The notes under the pieces: generated by a model
The model's input: the letters and a program-made list of their open reading frames with translations, nothing else
Told to the model about the DNA's origin: nothing
The model's database searches: none
Translations under genes and position numbers: made by a program
Shown: positions 22,778-31,679 of the stretch, in pieces
Layout: each line of letters begins with the position of its first letter
Numbering within the stretch: the first letter of the stretch is position 1
NCBI GenBank assembly: GCA_965197005.1
Contig: OZ239982.1
Span: forward strand, 930,001 to 994,000
Direction of reading: 5' to 3'
Length of the DNA: 64,000 nucleotides
Source of the DNA: G965197005 sp965197005
GTDB lineage: Bacteria; Pseudomonadota; Gammaproteobacteria; Pseudomonadales; Oceanobacteraceae

Positions 22778-24595
22778 ATGAGTTATCAGGTTTTAGCACG
22801 CAAATGGCGACCACGTATTTTTTCAGAAGTAGTGGGGCAAGAGTCTGTATTGCGTGCATTGATTAACGCTCTTGATGCTCAGCGTTTACATCATGCTTAT
22901 TTATTCACAGGCACACGTGGCGTTGGCAAAACAACACTGGCACGCATTTTGGCAATGTGTTTTAACTGCGAGCAAGGTGTCAGCTCTAAGCCTTGTGGAC
23001 AGTGCAATGCTTGTACAGAGATAAAACAAGGGCGTTTTGTTGACTTAATTGAAGTTGATGCCGCCTCTCGTACCAAAGTAGAAGATACCCGAGAGCTACT
23101 AGATAATGTTCAATATGCGCCCACAAGTGGACGCTATAAAGTGTACTTAATTGATGAAGTGCATATGCTATCTAGTCATAGTTTTAATGCGCTACTTAAA
23201 ACACTAGAAGAGCCGCCAGAACATGTGAAATTTTTATTAGCGACGACGGATCCCCAAAAATTACCCATTACGGTATTATCACGTTGCTTGCAATTTAGCC
23301 TAAAAAACATGACCGCAGATAAAATTGTTGGGCACTTGCAGCAGGTTTTAACAGCAGAAGAAGTGACTTTTGAAGAGCCTGCATTATGGTCTTTAGGGCG
23401 AGCAGCGCAAGGCAGTATGCGTGATGCTTTGAGCCTAACAGACCAAGCCATTGCTTTTGGTCAAGGTAAGCTGATTGAAGCACAGGTGAATGCCATGTTA
23501 GGCACACTTAATCATCAAGACGTATTTATTTTGGCGCAATATATTGCCCAAGCACAGACCCATAATCTGTTTGCCCATACTGCCAATTTAGCTCAGCAAC
23601 ATGTTGATTATAATGAAATTTGTGAAGCATTACTGAGTTTGTGGCACCGTGTTGCTTTGGCACAAATTAGTGCAGATAATATTGATGATTTGCAAGGCGA
23701 TAAAACAGCCATACTAACCTTAGCTCAAGCATTACAGGCCGAGGATATTCAGTTGTTTTATCAAATTACTTTAACGGGTAGACAAGAGTTGTCTTTAGCA
23801 CCAGAGCCACAACAAGCGTTTGAAATGATGCTAATACGTTTGTTGGCATTTCGTCCTGCAGAAAATATTCCTCAAGACTTACAGCTAACTACCTGTTTGC
23901 AGATACAAGAATCTAATGCGTCAAATCAGTCATTAGATGAAAAAAAAAATACAGTTGAGCTAACACCAGAGCCGACACCAGAGCCAACGCCAGAGCCAAC
24001 GCCAGAGCCAACGCCAGAGCCAACGCCAGAGCCAACGCCAGAGCCGACACCAGAGCCGACACCAGAGCCGACACCAGAGCCAACACCAGAGCCAACACCA
24101 GAGCCAACACCAGAGCCAACACCAGAGCCGACACCAGAGCCGACACCAGAGCCAACACCAGAGCCAGAAGCGGAGGTTCGCAAAGCGGCAATCGTACCAA
24201 GTGTAGAAAACTGGTATAACGCTTTAGAAGAGCTGCAATTATCTGGCATTAACTTAGCGATTATGCGTGATACAGCGTTAGCAAAAGTGGTTCCCCCCAG
24301 TGATAATCATAACGGGCAATTAGAATTTGATGTCAGCAAAGCGCAAGAAGGTCTATTAAGTGATGGCATTAAAAAACGTTTAATTAGTGAGATTGGTCGT
24401 TATTGGCAGGGGTATCAGATTGTATTACAGGTTTGTGAGCCTCGTTATGAAACGCCATCTCAGCAGGGTAAGCGTCTACACTCAGAACAGTTGCAAGCAG
24501 CACAAGCAATTTTGCAAGATGATGAAAACATCAATAAAATACTGGATTATTTTGATGGACATATTGTTGAATCTTCAATTAAACCCATTAATTAA
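22778..24595 (+). CDS. dnaX: DNA polymerase III subunits gamma/tau
   Basis: 605 residues. AAA+ clamp-loader part: GTRGVGKTTLARILA (Walker A), a zinc module CFNCEQ...CGQCNAC, KVYLIDEVHMLS (Walker B), LATTDPQKLPITVLSRCLQF (sensor, SRC motif), then DNA_pol3_gamma domain III. Residues 396-463 are 17 copies of TPEP, a proline-rich spacer, followed by a tau C-terminal domain (VENWYNALEELQLSGINLAI...). Just before the repeat is a run of ten A; slipping by one base there gives a product of about 393 residues, equal to gamma. Followed by ybaB and recR, the usual order. Confidence 0.97.
   Translation: MSYQVLARKWRPRIFSEVVGQESVLRALINALDAQRLHHAYLFTGTRGVGKTTLARILAMCFNCEQGVSSKPCGQCNACTEIKQGRFVDLIEVDAASRTKVEDTRELLDNVQYAPTSGRYKVYLIDEVHMLSSHSFNALLKTLEEPPEHVKFLLATTDPQKLPITVLSRCLQFSLKNMTADKIVGHLQQVLTAEEVTFEEPALWSLGRAAQGSMRDALSLTDQAIAFGQGKLIEAQVNAMLGTLNHQDVFILAQYIAQAQTHNLFAHTANLAQQHVDYNEICEALLSLWHRVALAQISADNIDDLQGDKTAILTLAQALQAEDIQLFYQITLTGRQELSLAPEPQQAFEMMLIRLLAFRPAENIPQDLQLTTCLQIQESNASNQSLDEKKNTVELTPEPTPEPTPEPTPEPTPEPTPEPTPEPTPEPTPEPTPEPTPEPTPEPTPEPTPEPTPEPTPEPTPEPEAEVRKAAIVPSVENWYNALEELQLSGINLAIMRDTALAKVVPPSDNHNGQLEFDVSKAQEGLLSDGIKKRLISEIGRYWQGYQIVLQVCEPRYETPSQQGKRLHSEQLQAAQAILQDDENINKILDYFDGHIVESSIKPIN
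23939..23950 (+). other. A10 slippery run in dnaX, candidate gamma-subunit frameshift site
   Basis: Zero frame GAA AAA AAA AAT (codons 388-391). A -1 shift (or one added A) reads AAA TAC AGT TGA; a +1 shift (or one lost A) reads ATA CAG TTG AGC TAA. Both stop within a few codons at the edge between the clamp-loader part and the TPEP linker. Known dnaX genes make gamma by ribosomal or transcriptional slipping at A-rich runs. Confidence 0.65.
23963..24166 (+). repeat. 12-bp tandem repeat coding for (TPEP)17 in dnaX
   Basis: Seventeen units of ACRCCAGAGCCR. Units differ mainly at synonymous third positions in blocks (ACG versus ACA, CCA versus CCG), which shows expansion by slippage or unequal recombination of sub-blocks. 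The minus strand is fully open here as well but only as a shadow. Confidence 0.95.
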
Positions 24596-24628
24596 GCACA
24601 ATCAATCCCTAATAAAAGAGGCATTAAT

Positions 24629-24955
24629 ATGATTAAAGGTGGCATGGGCAACCTAATGAAACAAGCGCAAAAAATGCAAGAGCAAATGCAGCAAGCGCAA
24701 GAACAGTTAGCACAAGAAGAAACCCAAGGTGAATCTGGTGCAGGCATGGTTAAAGTGGTTATGACAGGCCGTCATGATGTTAAACAGGTGCTGTTAAGTG
24801 ATGAGCTTATGCAAGAAGACAAAGAAATCTTAGAGGATTTAATTGCTGCAGCGGTTAATGATGCCGTGCGTAAAATTGAAGCCAAAAGCCAAGAACAAAT
24901 GAGCAAAATGGGTGCTGGTATGGGCTTACCTCCCGGTATGAAATTGCCTTTTTAA
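24629..24955 (+). CDS. ybaB: YbaB/EbfC nucleoid-associated protein
   Basis: 108 residues: MIKGGMGNLMKQAQKMQEQM start, a coiled helix rich in Gln, then GAGMVKVVMTGRHDVKQVLL, EDKEILEDLIAAAVNDAVRKIE and a C-terminal GMGLPPGMKLPF, the typical YbaB pattern. It is a dimeric DNA-binding protein. Stop overlaps the start of recR (TAATG), as in most relatives. Confidence 0.96.
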   Translation: MIKGGMGNLMKQAQKMQEQMQQAQEQLAQEETQGESGAGMVKVVMTGRHDVKQVLLSDELMQEDKEILEDLIAAAVNDAVRKIEAKSQEQMSKMGAGMGLPPGMKLPF

Positions 24956-25521
24956 TGCAATTTAAAAATCTTACACCCAATGCCTATCAGCATCTTATAC
25001 AGGCTTTTATGTCTTTATCAGGTGTGGGTGAGCAAGGTGCTCAGCGCATGTTATATTCCTGCTTGCAAGAGGACAAAGGACAGCCTTTATTGGAGGCGTT
25101 AGAGCAGGCACAAAAACTACGGTTGTGTGTGTTATGTAGAGCTTATAGCGAGAGCGATACTTGTCCTGTGTGCATGGATAAAAAGCGTGATAACCAGCCT
25201 TTGGCGGTGGTGTTAAACATGCAAGATAGAGCCACACTATTAAATGATAAACAATACTCAGGGCATCTTTTTGTGCTTTCTAAATTGCTTATGCCTAGCG
25301 CTGGTTTGGGGCTTACAGAAACGGGCATGGCGGCACTTTTAGAACGTATAAAAAGTCTTGAGATTAATAGGTTGTATGCTTTTTTTCCAGTCAGCAGTGC
25401 GGGCAATTTAAGTTTGCAGTTTCTTATGGACGTATTGCAAGATAAGGTACAGGTTGTTCATATTAAAGAACTTGATTTGTGGCATAAAGAGCAAAAAAAC
25501 ACTAAGGAAAATGCTGTTTGA
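24955..25521 (+). CDS. recR: Recombination protein RecR
   Basis: 188 residues. N-terminal helix-hairpin-helix (FMSLSGVGEQGAQRMLYSCL), zinc finger CVLCRAYSESDTCPVC, then a Toprim domain (PLAVVLNMQDRATLLNDKQYSGHLFVL). Some usual RecR motifs are altered: the Walker-like VVE(E/S) at the Toprim start is VVLNMQD and the GEATA segment near the end is hard to see, so the gene is somewhat divergent. Works with RecF/RecO in gap repair. Coupled to ybaB. Confidence 0.9.
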   Translation: MQFKNLTPNAYQHLIQAFMSLSGVGEQGAQRMLYSCLQEDKGQPLLEALEQAQKLRLCVLCRAYSESDTCPVCMDKKRDNQPLAVVLNMQDRATLLNDKQYSGHLFVLSKLLMPSAGLGLTETGMAALLERIKSLEINRLYAFFPVSSAGNLSLQFLMDVLQDKVQVVHIKELDLWHKEQKNTKENAV

Positions 25522-26672
25522 AACCCATGCCAGCACCTAAACATCAACTCGGTTCGCTACATTGGATTACCCAAGATGAGCAGTTGCAAGCATACTGTGT
25601 TCAGTGGCAGGCGCAGCCATATATCAGCTTAGATACAGAGTTTATGCGTACCGATACTTATTACCCTGTAGCAGGGTTAATTCAGGTGTGTGACGGTCAG
25701 GGAAGTTATTTTATTGACCCGTTAAGTATCCATAACTGGCAGAGCTTTGCTGATTTATTAGCACAGCCTTTAGTGCAAAAAGTATTACATGCTATGGGTG
25801 AGGATATTGAAGTGTTACACAAGCTAATGCCTAATTTAACGTTAAATGCATTGGTAGATACACAAATTGCCGCTGCTATGCTTGATTTAGGCGGACAAAT
25901 AGGTCTGCAAAGCCTGTTAAAGCAGGTGCTTAATGTTAGAGTAGATAAAAATCAAACCCGCTCTAATTGGTTGCAAAGACCATTAACCGCAAAGCAAATT
26001 TATTATGCCCAAGAAGATGTGCATTATTTATATAAGCTCTATCCGAAGTTAATGGCAAGGTTAAAAGAAAGAGAGCGTGCAAGCTGGCTGATTGAAGAAT
26101 CTCAGCACTTGATTGAAAAAAGCCGTAGCCAAAATCAGCTTAATCAGTACTATAGTCGAATTAAATTGGCATGGAAATTATCATCTTCCCAACAGTTTGT
26201 ATTAAAGCAGCTCGCTATTTGGCGAGAGCAGCAAGTGCAAAGGCTAGATATTACTCGTAATCAATTCATTCAAGATGATAGTTTGTGGCGGATAGCTAAA
26301 TACGGCTCTAAAACCAACCATGAATTAAAATTAGCAGGTATCAATGCACATTGTATTGAACAGTATGGAGATGAAATACTGCAACTGGTTAGTGAAGCAA
26401 AGAAGCTCGCCTCTCGTTATGGAGGTAACCCGTTGCCAATGCCTTTAAGTATTTATGAAAGCAATGCTTATAAAGGGTTGCGTAAGCAGTTACAACAATT
26501 AGCAAAACAGCAGGGTATTGCGCCTGAGTTATTAATTCGAAAACAGGATTTACAGGCATTGGTGCGAGCAAAACTCAAGCAATCCCCATGTCATTTGCCC
26601 GATTATATTCAAGGTTGGCGTTATCAAATTATGCAACCTATATTAGAAAGTTGGCTAAGTCATGCCGCTTAA
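25518..26672 (+). CDS. rnd: Ribonuclease D
   Basis: 384 residues with a TTG start overlapping the recR stop (AAGGA 9 bp upstream); the ATG at 25527 is the alternative. The DEDDy exonuclease domain shows YISLDTEFMRTDTYYP (Exo I), LHAMGEDIEVLH (Exo II) and YYAQEDVHYLYKLYP (Exo III with Tyr). Two HRDC-like helical domains follow (LAIWREQQVQRLDITRNQFI). It trims the 3' ends of tRNA precursors. Confidence 0.95.
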   Translation: MKPMPAPKHQLGSLHWITQDEQLQAYCVQWQAQPYISLDTEFMRTDTYYPVAGLIQVCDGQGSYFIDPLSIHNWQSFADLLAQPLVQKVLHAMGEDIEVLHKLMPNLTLNALVDTQIAAAMLDLGGQIGLQSLLKQVLNVRVDKNQTRSNWLQRPLTAKQIYYAQEDVHYLYKLYPKLMARLKERERASWLIEESQHLIEKSRSQNQLNQYYSRIKLAWKLSSSQQFVLKQLAIWREQQVQRLDITRNQFIQDDSLWRIAKYGSKTNHELKLAGINAHCIEQYGDEILQLVSEAKKLASRYGGNPLPMPLSIYESNAYKGLRKQLQQLAKQQGIAPELLIRKQDLQALVRAKLKQSPCHLPDYIQGWRYQIMQPILESWLSHAA

Positions 26673-26693
26673 ATAATAGATTAAGGAGTTTTT

Positions 26694-26948
26694 ATGTATT
26701 GTCATATTTATAAAACTGAAAAGACGCAGGGATTATATTTGTTCGTTAAACCAGAACAAGCCTTTGAAGAGCTGCCAGAAGAGTTACATAGCTTATTTAT
26801 TAATCCAGAAAAATTTTTAGAAATAGAATTAACAAAAGATAAAAAACTAGCACAAGTAAATGCACAGGAAGTGCTGGAATCGATACAAGAAAAAGGGTAC
26901 TTTATCCAATTTCCACCTTTAGATACCATTGGGCAAAGAGCAACATAA
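26694..26948 (+). CDS. ycgL: YcgL domain protein
   Basis: 84 residues, MYCHIYKTEKTQGLYLFVK, LPEELHSLFINPEKFLEIEL and GYFIQFPPLD: the full YcgL family pattern. Function unknown. rnd-ycgL-ycgN is a conserved gammaproteobacterial neighbourhood. AAGGAG lies before the ATG. Confidence 0.95.
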   Translation: MYCHIYKTEKTQGLYLFVKPEQAFEELPEELHSLFINPEKFLEIELTKDKKLAQVNAQEVLESIQEKGYFIQFPPLDTIGQRAT

Positions 26949-27385
26949 TGCAAGATTTTTGGAAGCATAAACGTCTAGATGAGATGAACGCCAAAGAATG
27001 GGAGCTGTTATGCGATGGCTGTGCCTTGTGTTGCTTGCATAAATTACAAGATGAACAGAGCGATGAGGTATATTACACTGACGTGCATTGTCGTTATCTT
27101 AATAAGGCAGATTGTCGCTGTAGTGTGTATCGAAAAAGACAAACACTCGTGCCTAATTGCGTGTGGTTAAATGCGGATACAGCTAAAGAATTTGCTTGGT
27201 TACCTACAACCTGTGCTTATCGGCTTATTGCTGAAAATAAACCCCTTAAAGACTGGCACCCATTAATCTCAGGGAGTCAAAAAACAGTTCACAGTGCTGG
27301 TATTTCCATGCAAAATAAAGGCATTAATGAGCGTTATATTCCAGAATATCAATGGGAGGACAGAATTATATGCAAGGCATGTTAA
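26948..27385 (+). CDS. ycgN: YcgN, Cys-cluster protein (UPF0260)
   Basis: 145 residues. Conserved Cys residues in LCDGCALCCLHKLQDE, TDVHCRYLNKADCRCSVYRKRQ and VPNCVWLN match the YkgJ/YcgN family, which may bind iron or zinc. The start overlaps the ycgL stop (TAATG). Confidence 0.95.
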   Translation: MQDFWKHKRLDEMNAKEWELLCDGCALCCLHKLQDEQSDEVYYTDVHCRYLNKADCRCSVYRKRQTLVPNCVWLNADTAKEFAWLPTTCAYRLIAENKPLKDWHPLISGSQKTVHSAGISMQNKGINERYIPEYQWEDRIICKAC

Positions 27386-27747
27386 CATATTTAGATGCTT
27401 GGTTGATTTATATTGCTGCTGGACTGATGGGCTGGTGGTGTTGGTATCGTTTGTTTTTTTGGCTAAAAGCCATTCCTTTTGCACAGCATCTTATGCTTGC
27501 TGTAGGTGCTGTTTTGCTCTTTACGCCAGCACCTATTAATGCCAATGCAGATCAATATGCCCCTGCCTTTATTATTACCGCATTTTCTCTTTTGGCAAAA
27601 TCAACCCAAAGTATGAGCTATATCTATTTTTATTGGCTATGTGCGGCTTTAATTGTGACTTTAGTTTTGATGCTGATTTATTCTTTGCTATACAAATTTA
27701 AGAAAAAGCCTGCTACTGCAACAGAAAAAGAACCAGATGACGCATAA
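27370..27747 (+). CDS. Membrane protein next to ycgN, unknown
   Basis: 125 residues from the ATG at 27370 (TGGGAGGA upstream, overlapping the end of ycgN by 16 bp). Three to four hydrophobic segments: AWLIYIAAGLMGWWCWYRL, HLMLAVGAVLLFTPA, AFIITAFSLLA and LIVTLVLMLIYSLLYKF, with a Lys-rich C-terminus. It is probably cotranscribed with ycgLN. Family not named with certainty. Confidence 0.75.
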   Translation: MQGMLTYLDAWLIYIAAGLMGWWCWYRLFFWLKAIPFAQHLMLAVGAVLLFTPAPINANADQYAPAFIITAFSLLAKSTQSMSYIYFYWLCAALIVTLVLMLIYSLLYKFKKKPATATEKEPDDA

Positions 27748-27784
27748 AAAAACCGCCATAAACCTAAGTGAATAGCGGTTTTTG
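27745..27784. terminator. Bidirectional terminator
   Basis: AAAAAACCGCCAT and ATAGCGGTTTTTG form a stem with A-run and T-run on the two sides, between the convergent membrane-protein gene and the DUF4375 gene. Confidence 0.8.
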
Positions 27785-27794
27785 TAACTTTAAT

Positions 27795-28253
27795 TTAAAA
27801 CTCTTTAATATGTTCAGTGACGTATTTAAGCGTTAAAAATATGAGATTTTCGTCTTCTTCATAATACTGCTCATCTAACTCATTGAGCTCATCGTAATAA
27901 TCAGACTGTACACTTTCAAGTTGCTCTGCACGCTCATCTTCATCGGTACTTAATGGTTTCTTAAACAAGCTGAGTACATTTGCAAGCAAAGCCTGTGCTT
28001 TTTTTGCCTTAATGCGTTCAAGAGCGGCCAAGGTTTGTTCGCATAAAGCGCCTGTTTCATGGCGAATAAATACGCAAAAACCACCGTTTTCCATTTCTTT
28101 TAAAAACTGGTCAACTAAAAAAATTGTTTGTTCAGCGTTATTTAGGGAAGAATAACCTTGCTCTGCTTCTTTATCATAGATGATATCGGTAATTTGCAAA
28201 AAAGAGTCAGTTTCATCGGCAACATTTAGTGCTGCCTGAATCTCCACATTCAT
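27795..28253 (-). CDS. DMP19-like (DUF4375) acidic protein
   Basis: 152 residues, very acidic (EDERAEQLESVQSDYYDELNELDEQYYEEDE). The core NNAEQTIFLVDQFLKEMENGGFCVFIRHETGALCEQTLAALERIKA fits DUF4375, whose Neisseria member DMP19 mimics DNA and counteracts a transcription repressor. The NGGF segment is the family hallmark. Whether this protein mimics DNA is inference from the family and the charge. Confidence 0.7.
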   Translation of the reverse strand: MNVEIQAALNVADETDSFLQITDIIYDKEAEQGYSSLNNAEQTIFLVDQFLKEMENGGFCVFIRHETGALCEQTLAALERIKAKKAQALLANVLSLFKKPLSTDEDERAEQLESVQSDYYDELNELDEQYYEEDENLIFLTLKYVTEHIKEF

Positions 28254-28347
28254 CGGTTCTACTTATGCTCCTCATTATTTTTTTATAACCATAGACTAAG
28301 TGCTTAAATTTAACAAAGTAAATATCAATTTTTAAGTGAATTTTCTG

Positions 28348-29211
28348 TTAAATAATGATTTTCTCTAGGACATGGGCGGTTTCTTTGGGTGCGTCCATAG
28401 GAAAACAATGACTATGCCCAAATTGACTTACCTGAATAAGCGCATTGCGCTTGCTAGCTAAGATAATGGCTTGCGGTACTTGTGGAAAGCTATGTTTGGC
28501 TCGCAAAATAGTAGTAGGCACGGTCACATTTTTTACGGCTTGCCATAAGCCTTGAGGATAAGAGCCAAATAATTGAGCTTCCCAAGCAGGGGCGCAACAT
28601 AGCTCTAACTGCCCTTGGGCATTTGTTTTTAAGGCATGCTTAATAAACAGTTGCAATACTTCAGGCTGCCAATTTTGATATAGGCGTTTGCTGTTAAAAT
28701 AAGCCAGTGCTTGTTCCTCATTTTCCCAAGCATTAACTCTACTAATGGTTGTCTGAACCAACTTGCTCCGCTTCCATAAACCCAAATGTCGCATAATGCA
28801 CAAATAACGTACGACTAAAGGCGGGAACATAATAGGGTCTAATAAAATAATTTGCCGAAATAAATGTGGAAATTGCACCGCCATATACAAAGTGATAGTA
28901 CCACCAAAACTGTGTCCAATACCCACTAAAGGACGTGTTATGCGCTTCTCTAATGCAGTGCCAATTTGTGTTGCAATGGCAGACCAGTTAGGAGGCAGAG
29001 CTGTTGGCTGTGGTGAATTTCCATGCCCAGGCAAATCAGAAAACAGTGCTTTAAAAGGAGGGCTAAAATAACTTGCCATAGGTAATAAAGTGCAGGCATG
29101 AAAACCGTTGCCATGCAAAAAATGTACATCAGCCTCTGCTTGGTTGGTTGCGTTGTTATATGTATATTGCTGTATGTTGTTGATTATGGGTAGGGGATTA
29201 AATTCAGTCAT
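28348..29211 (-). CDS. Alpha/beta hydrolase
   Basis: 287 residues. HGNGFHACTLLPMASYF (oxyanion segment), LFSDLPGHGNSP, LVGIGHSFGGTITLYMA with nucleophile Ser, ILRAKHSFPQ near the acid, and FGHSHCFPMDAP with the final His: a complete catalytic set. No signal peptide, so cytoplasmic; substrate unknown. The start overlaps the end of miaE by 8 bp, so both are in one transcript. Confidence 0.9.
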   Translation of the reverse strand: MTEFNPLPIINNIQQYTYNNATNQAEADVHFLHGNGFHACTLLPMASYFSPPFKALFSDLPGHGNSPQPTALPPNWSAIATQIGTALEKRITRPLVGIGHSFGGTITLYMAVQFPHLFRQIILLDPIMFPPLVVRYLCIMRHLGLWKRSKLVQTTISRVNAWENEEQALAYFNSKRLYQNWQPEVLQLFIKHALKTNAQGQLELCCAPAWEAQLFGSYPQGLWQAVKNVTVPTTILRAKHSFPQVPQAIILASKRNALIQVSQFGHSHCFPMDAPKETAHVLEKIII

Positions 29212-29845
29212 TAGATTGGCTCAAAGGGATACCGCTATGAAAACGGAACTGTTTATCAGGGGTTTGAATAAATTCATTTTCAAGTGTTAAATAAAACGCG
29301 ATGCGAGGCTCAATGGCAACCTTAGAATGAGTTTGGGCTAAGGCTAAATAATCTTGATAATGACGACCTTCTGAGCGTAACAGCGAATAGTAAAATTTTG
29401 CCAGTTGATTATCAACACAGGGGACTAATTTAGCAAAACGCTCACAAGAACGAGCTTCAATAATGGCACCTATAATTAAAGTGTCAATTAACTGAGAGGC
29501 ATCGCCCTTACTGACATGCTGGTGCAGATGGTTGGCATAAGGTGAAGAGGATAAATGCCGATACTCAATATTGCGTTTTTGCATAATGGTAACGACCTGC
29601 TCAAAATGTAAAATTTCTTCACGTGCCAGTTGACTCATTTTTTTTAATAGCCCCGCTTTATTGGTGTACTTATACATGAGCGTCATGCCCATATTGGCGG
29701 CTTTTTTCTCGCAATTTGCATGATCAATTAATAAAATATCAATATGTTCAAGTGCTGCTGTAAGCCAGCTTTGTGGCGTGGGTACTCTTAAAAATGTATT
29801 AATTTCATCTAGGATAGGCTGCAATGCTTGTAAATCATGGCTCAT
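29204..29845 (-). CDS. miaE: tRNA-(ms[2]io[6]A)-hydroxylase
   Basis: 213 residues. The ferritin-like diiron site is seen in LIDHANCEKKAANM, LAREEILHFEQVV, GAIIEARSCERFAKL and RSEGRHYQDYLALA (the E-x-x-H and ExxH pairs). MiaE hydroxylates the isopentenyl group of the modified base at tRNA position 37 with O2. Its oxygen need fits an aerobic life style with optional nitrite respiration. Confidence 0.95.
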   Translation of the reverse strand: MSHDLQALQPILDEINTFLRVPTPQSWLTAALEHIDILLIDHANCEKKAANMGMTLMYKYTNKAGLLKKMSQLAREEILHFEQVVTIMQKRNIEYRHLSSSPYANHLHQHVSKGDASQLIDTLIIGAIIEARSCERFAKLVPCVDNQLAKFYYSLLRSEGRHYQDYLALAQTHSKVAIEPRIAFYLTLENEFIQTPDKQFRFHSGIPLSQSND

Positions 29846-30065
29846 AATTGGTATCCCAAGGCTTATATAAAAAATAGCTGCTTATTCAACCTACAAATGA
29901 ACTAAAGTGCAACTTTTCTTATTCTGTTATGTACGGTTTTTTGAAGGCTTTTATATTTTTGCCAAAGACTTGCAACTATTTATCATAATCTCTCTCTTAA
30001 AACTGGCAAAACATAGGCGTTTAACAGTATTATGCGCCCCTTAGAATGCGTTTTAGGAAATAACC

Positions 30066-30776
30066 TTGTTATATAAACAATCTGTACAAACAATTATTCT
30101 CGCTCTTATGGCGTTATGTGGTGTTAATTTTAGCCATGCAGGGGCAGAAATAGAATTAGGCATTGCTTCTGATTATTTACCCCAAGGGGTTATCAGCAAT
30201 ATTAACTCTCCTGTATTGCAAGCAGGTATGAGCATTAATCATCATTATGGTATGTATGCAGGCGCATGGGCGAGTAGTTATGGTATTAAACGTGATATTC
30301 CTTATGAGGGTGATTTGTATGCAGGCTGGTATTTGCCATTATCGCAGTCTATTGCTGTAGATGCGGGTATCACGCACTTTACTTTTAATAATGACTATAT
30401 CCCTAATAATGATTATAGCGAATGGTTTGTAAGCCTAATAGGTTGGGACGCATTGACTTTAGGCTATCGTCAGTCTGATGATTTTAAAGGCTCTGAGCTA
30501 ACACATCGGCGTTTTCAAGTTGGTTATACCTTTAATATAAACGACTTTTCTATAGAGCTTTTTACAGCACATAATCGCTATGATAAAGCCAGTGATGATT
30601 ATAATTGGGGTTCACGCTCAAATATTAAAGATTACTGGCAGTTTCGTGCGGCTTTGGTTCGTTCTTATAAGGCGTGGGATTATCGAATAAACTTGCATGC
30701 CACCAGTTTGCCTAGTGAATTTCGTAGTAGCTATCGTCTGGATTTGAGTATGAGCCGCTATTTCCAAATTTGGTAA
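30066..30776 (+). CDS. TorF-family putative outer-membrane porin (TIGR02001)
   Basis: 236 residues, TTG start with AGGA 7-8 bp upstream. Signal peptide up to NFSHAG. The TIGR02001 pattern is clear: GIASDYLPQGVISNINSPVLQAGM, YAGAWASSYGI, EGDLYAGWYLP, LTLGYRQSDDF, alternating strands typical of a beta-barrel. Putative outer-membrane pore; substrate not known. Single gene. Confidence 0.85.
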   Translation: MLYKQSVQTIILALMALCGVNFSHAGAEIELGIASDYLPQGVISNINSPVLQAGMSINHHYGMYAGAWASSYGIKRDIPYEGDLYAGWYLPLSQSIAVDAGITHFTFNNDYIPNNDYSEWFVSLIGWDALTLGYRQSDDFKGSELTHRRFQVGYTFNINDFSIELFTAHNRYDKASDDYNWGSRSNIKDYWQFRAALVRSYKAWDYRINLHATSLPSEFRSSYRLDLSMSRYFQIW

Positions 30777-30851
30777 GCTGTTACTGATACAAAGTTGCTT
30801 TATCCTGACGCTTGGTCATGTTTGCAAGGTGGCAAGTTGATATGAATTATT

Positions 30852-31679
30852 CTAAGTTTTTGCCAATACAATGCGTACAAAAGGGGTCATATTGGGCTTT
30901 TTTAGATTATTGCTAGTAGGTGTAAGCACTTGAGTTTGTTGAAAGTTTGCTTGGCTAAAAGCCTGCTTAATGGCTTGTGTGTCTGTATATTGCAATTGCC
31001 AATTGCTGTTGGTTAGCCATGCAACCGTATTTTGTGCAAATTTGGCATAGGCATAATAGGGGTGTTGCTGATTATCTGGGTATAAGTCTGTTAGATATGT
31101 GCCTTGCTTAAAGCAACTTAATGCTTGGCTAATTTGTTTAAATCCCTGCTGTAATTGCGTTTGGGTAAAATAATTGATAAGCCCTTCACTGATAACTAAA
31201 GTGGGTTCTGTTTGTTTAAAAAGGCTTAATGCTTGGCTTATATTTGCTTGCTGTTTTTGCGCCATAAAAAAGCAAGGAATGCTTTCTAGGTTATGCGGTT
31301 TTACCAGTTTGTTAAGTAATTTGCTTTTGTGCGCCTGCATACTAGGGACATCGCTCTCTATATAGTGCACATGCGGATAGCGTCGGCTTATCTGTATTCC
31401 TCTTGGGGAGAGCCCTGCGGCGAGCTCTAATATTTGAGTCACCCCTTGTTGCTCTACTAAATACTGTATTTGTTGGTTTATCAGTTGATGGCGTTGCAGT
31501 AAAAAGGTATCAATATTAACACCGCCTTTTAATTTAAAGACGCTGTTAATGGGCATAAGAAGTAGGTGGGCAATACGCCCAGCTACCGTAGTCAGCTCTG
31601 GGTATGAGAGGTGATATTTAAACCACACATAGCTGGTATAGTGTGCACTTAGGCTAAGACGTAAATTGGCATCTGACAT
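30852..31679 (-). CDS. Class I SAM methyltransferase (LCM/Ppm1-like)
   Basis: 275 residues. ILELAAGLSPRGIQISRRYP is the SAM-binding motif I in the LCM-like form, HYIESDVPSMQAHKS motif II and LVISEGLINYF motif IV. The N-terminus SAHYTSYVWFKYHLSYPEL fits the same family (polyketide or carboxyl O-methyltransferases), but the substrate is not predictable. Its ATG overlaps the stop of the coiled-coil gene (TAATG), so the yqcC-coiled-coil-methyltransferase genes form an operon. Confidence 0.85.
   Translation of the reverse strand: MSDANLRLSLSAHYTSYVWFKYHLSYPELTTVAGRIAHLLLMPINSVFKLKGGVNIDTFLLQRHQLINQQIQYLVEQQGVTQILELAAGLSPRGIQISRRYPHVHYIESDVPSMQAHKSKLLNKLVKPHNLESIPCFFMAQKQQANISQALSLFKQTEPTLVISEGLINYFTQTQLQQGFKQISQALSCFKQGTYLTDLYPDNQQHPYYAYAKFAQNTVAWLTNSNWQLQYTDTQAIKQAFSQANFQQTQVLTPTSNNLKKPNMTPFVRIVLAKT

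Noticed and set aside
23913..24249. Two minus-strand ORFs of Gly-Val-Gly-Ser or Leu-Ala-Leu-Val repeats
   Set aside because: They are reverse translations of the TPEP repeat of dnaX; a 12-bp repeat is open in many frames by chance.
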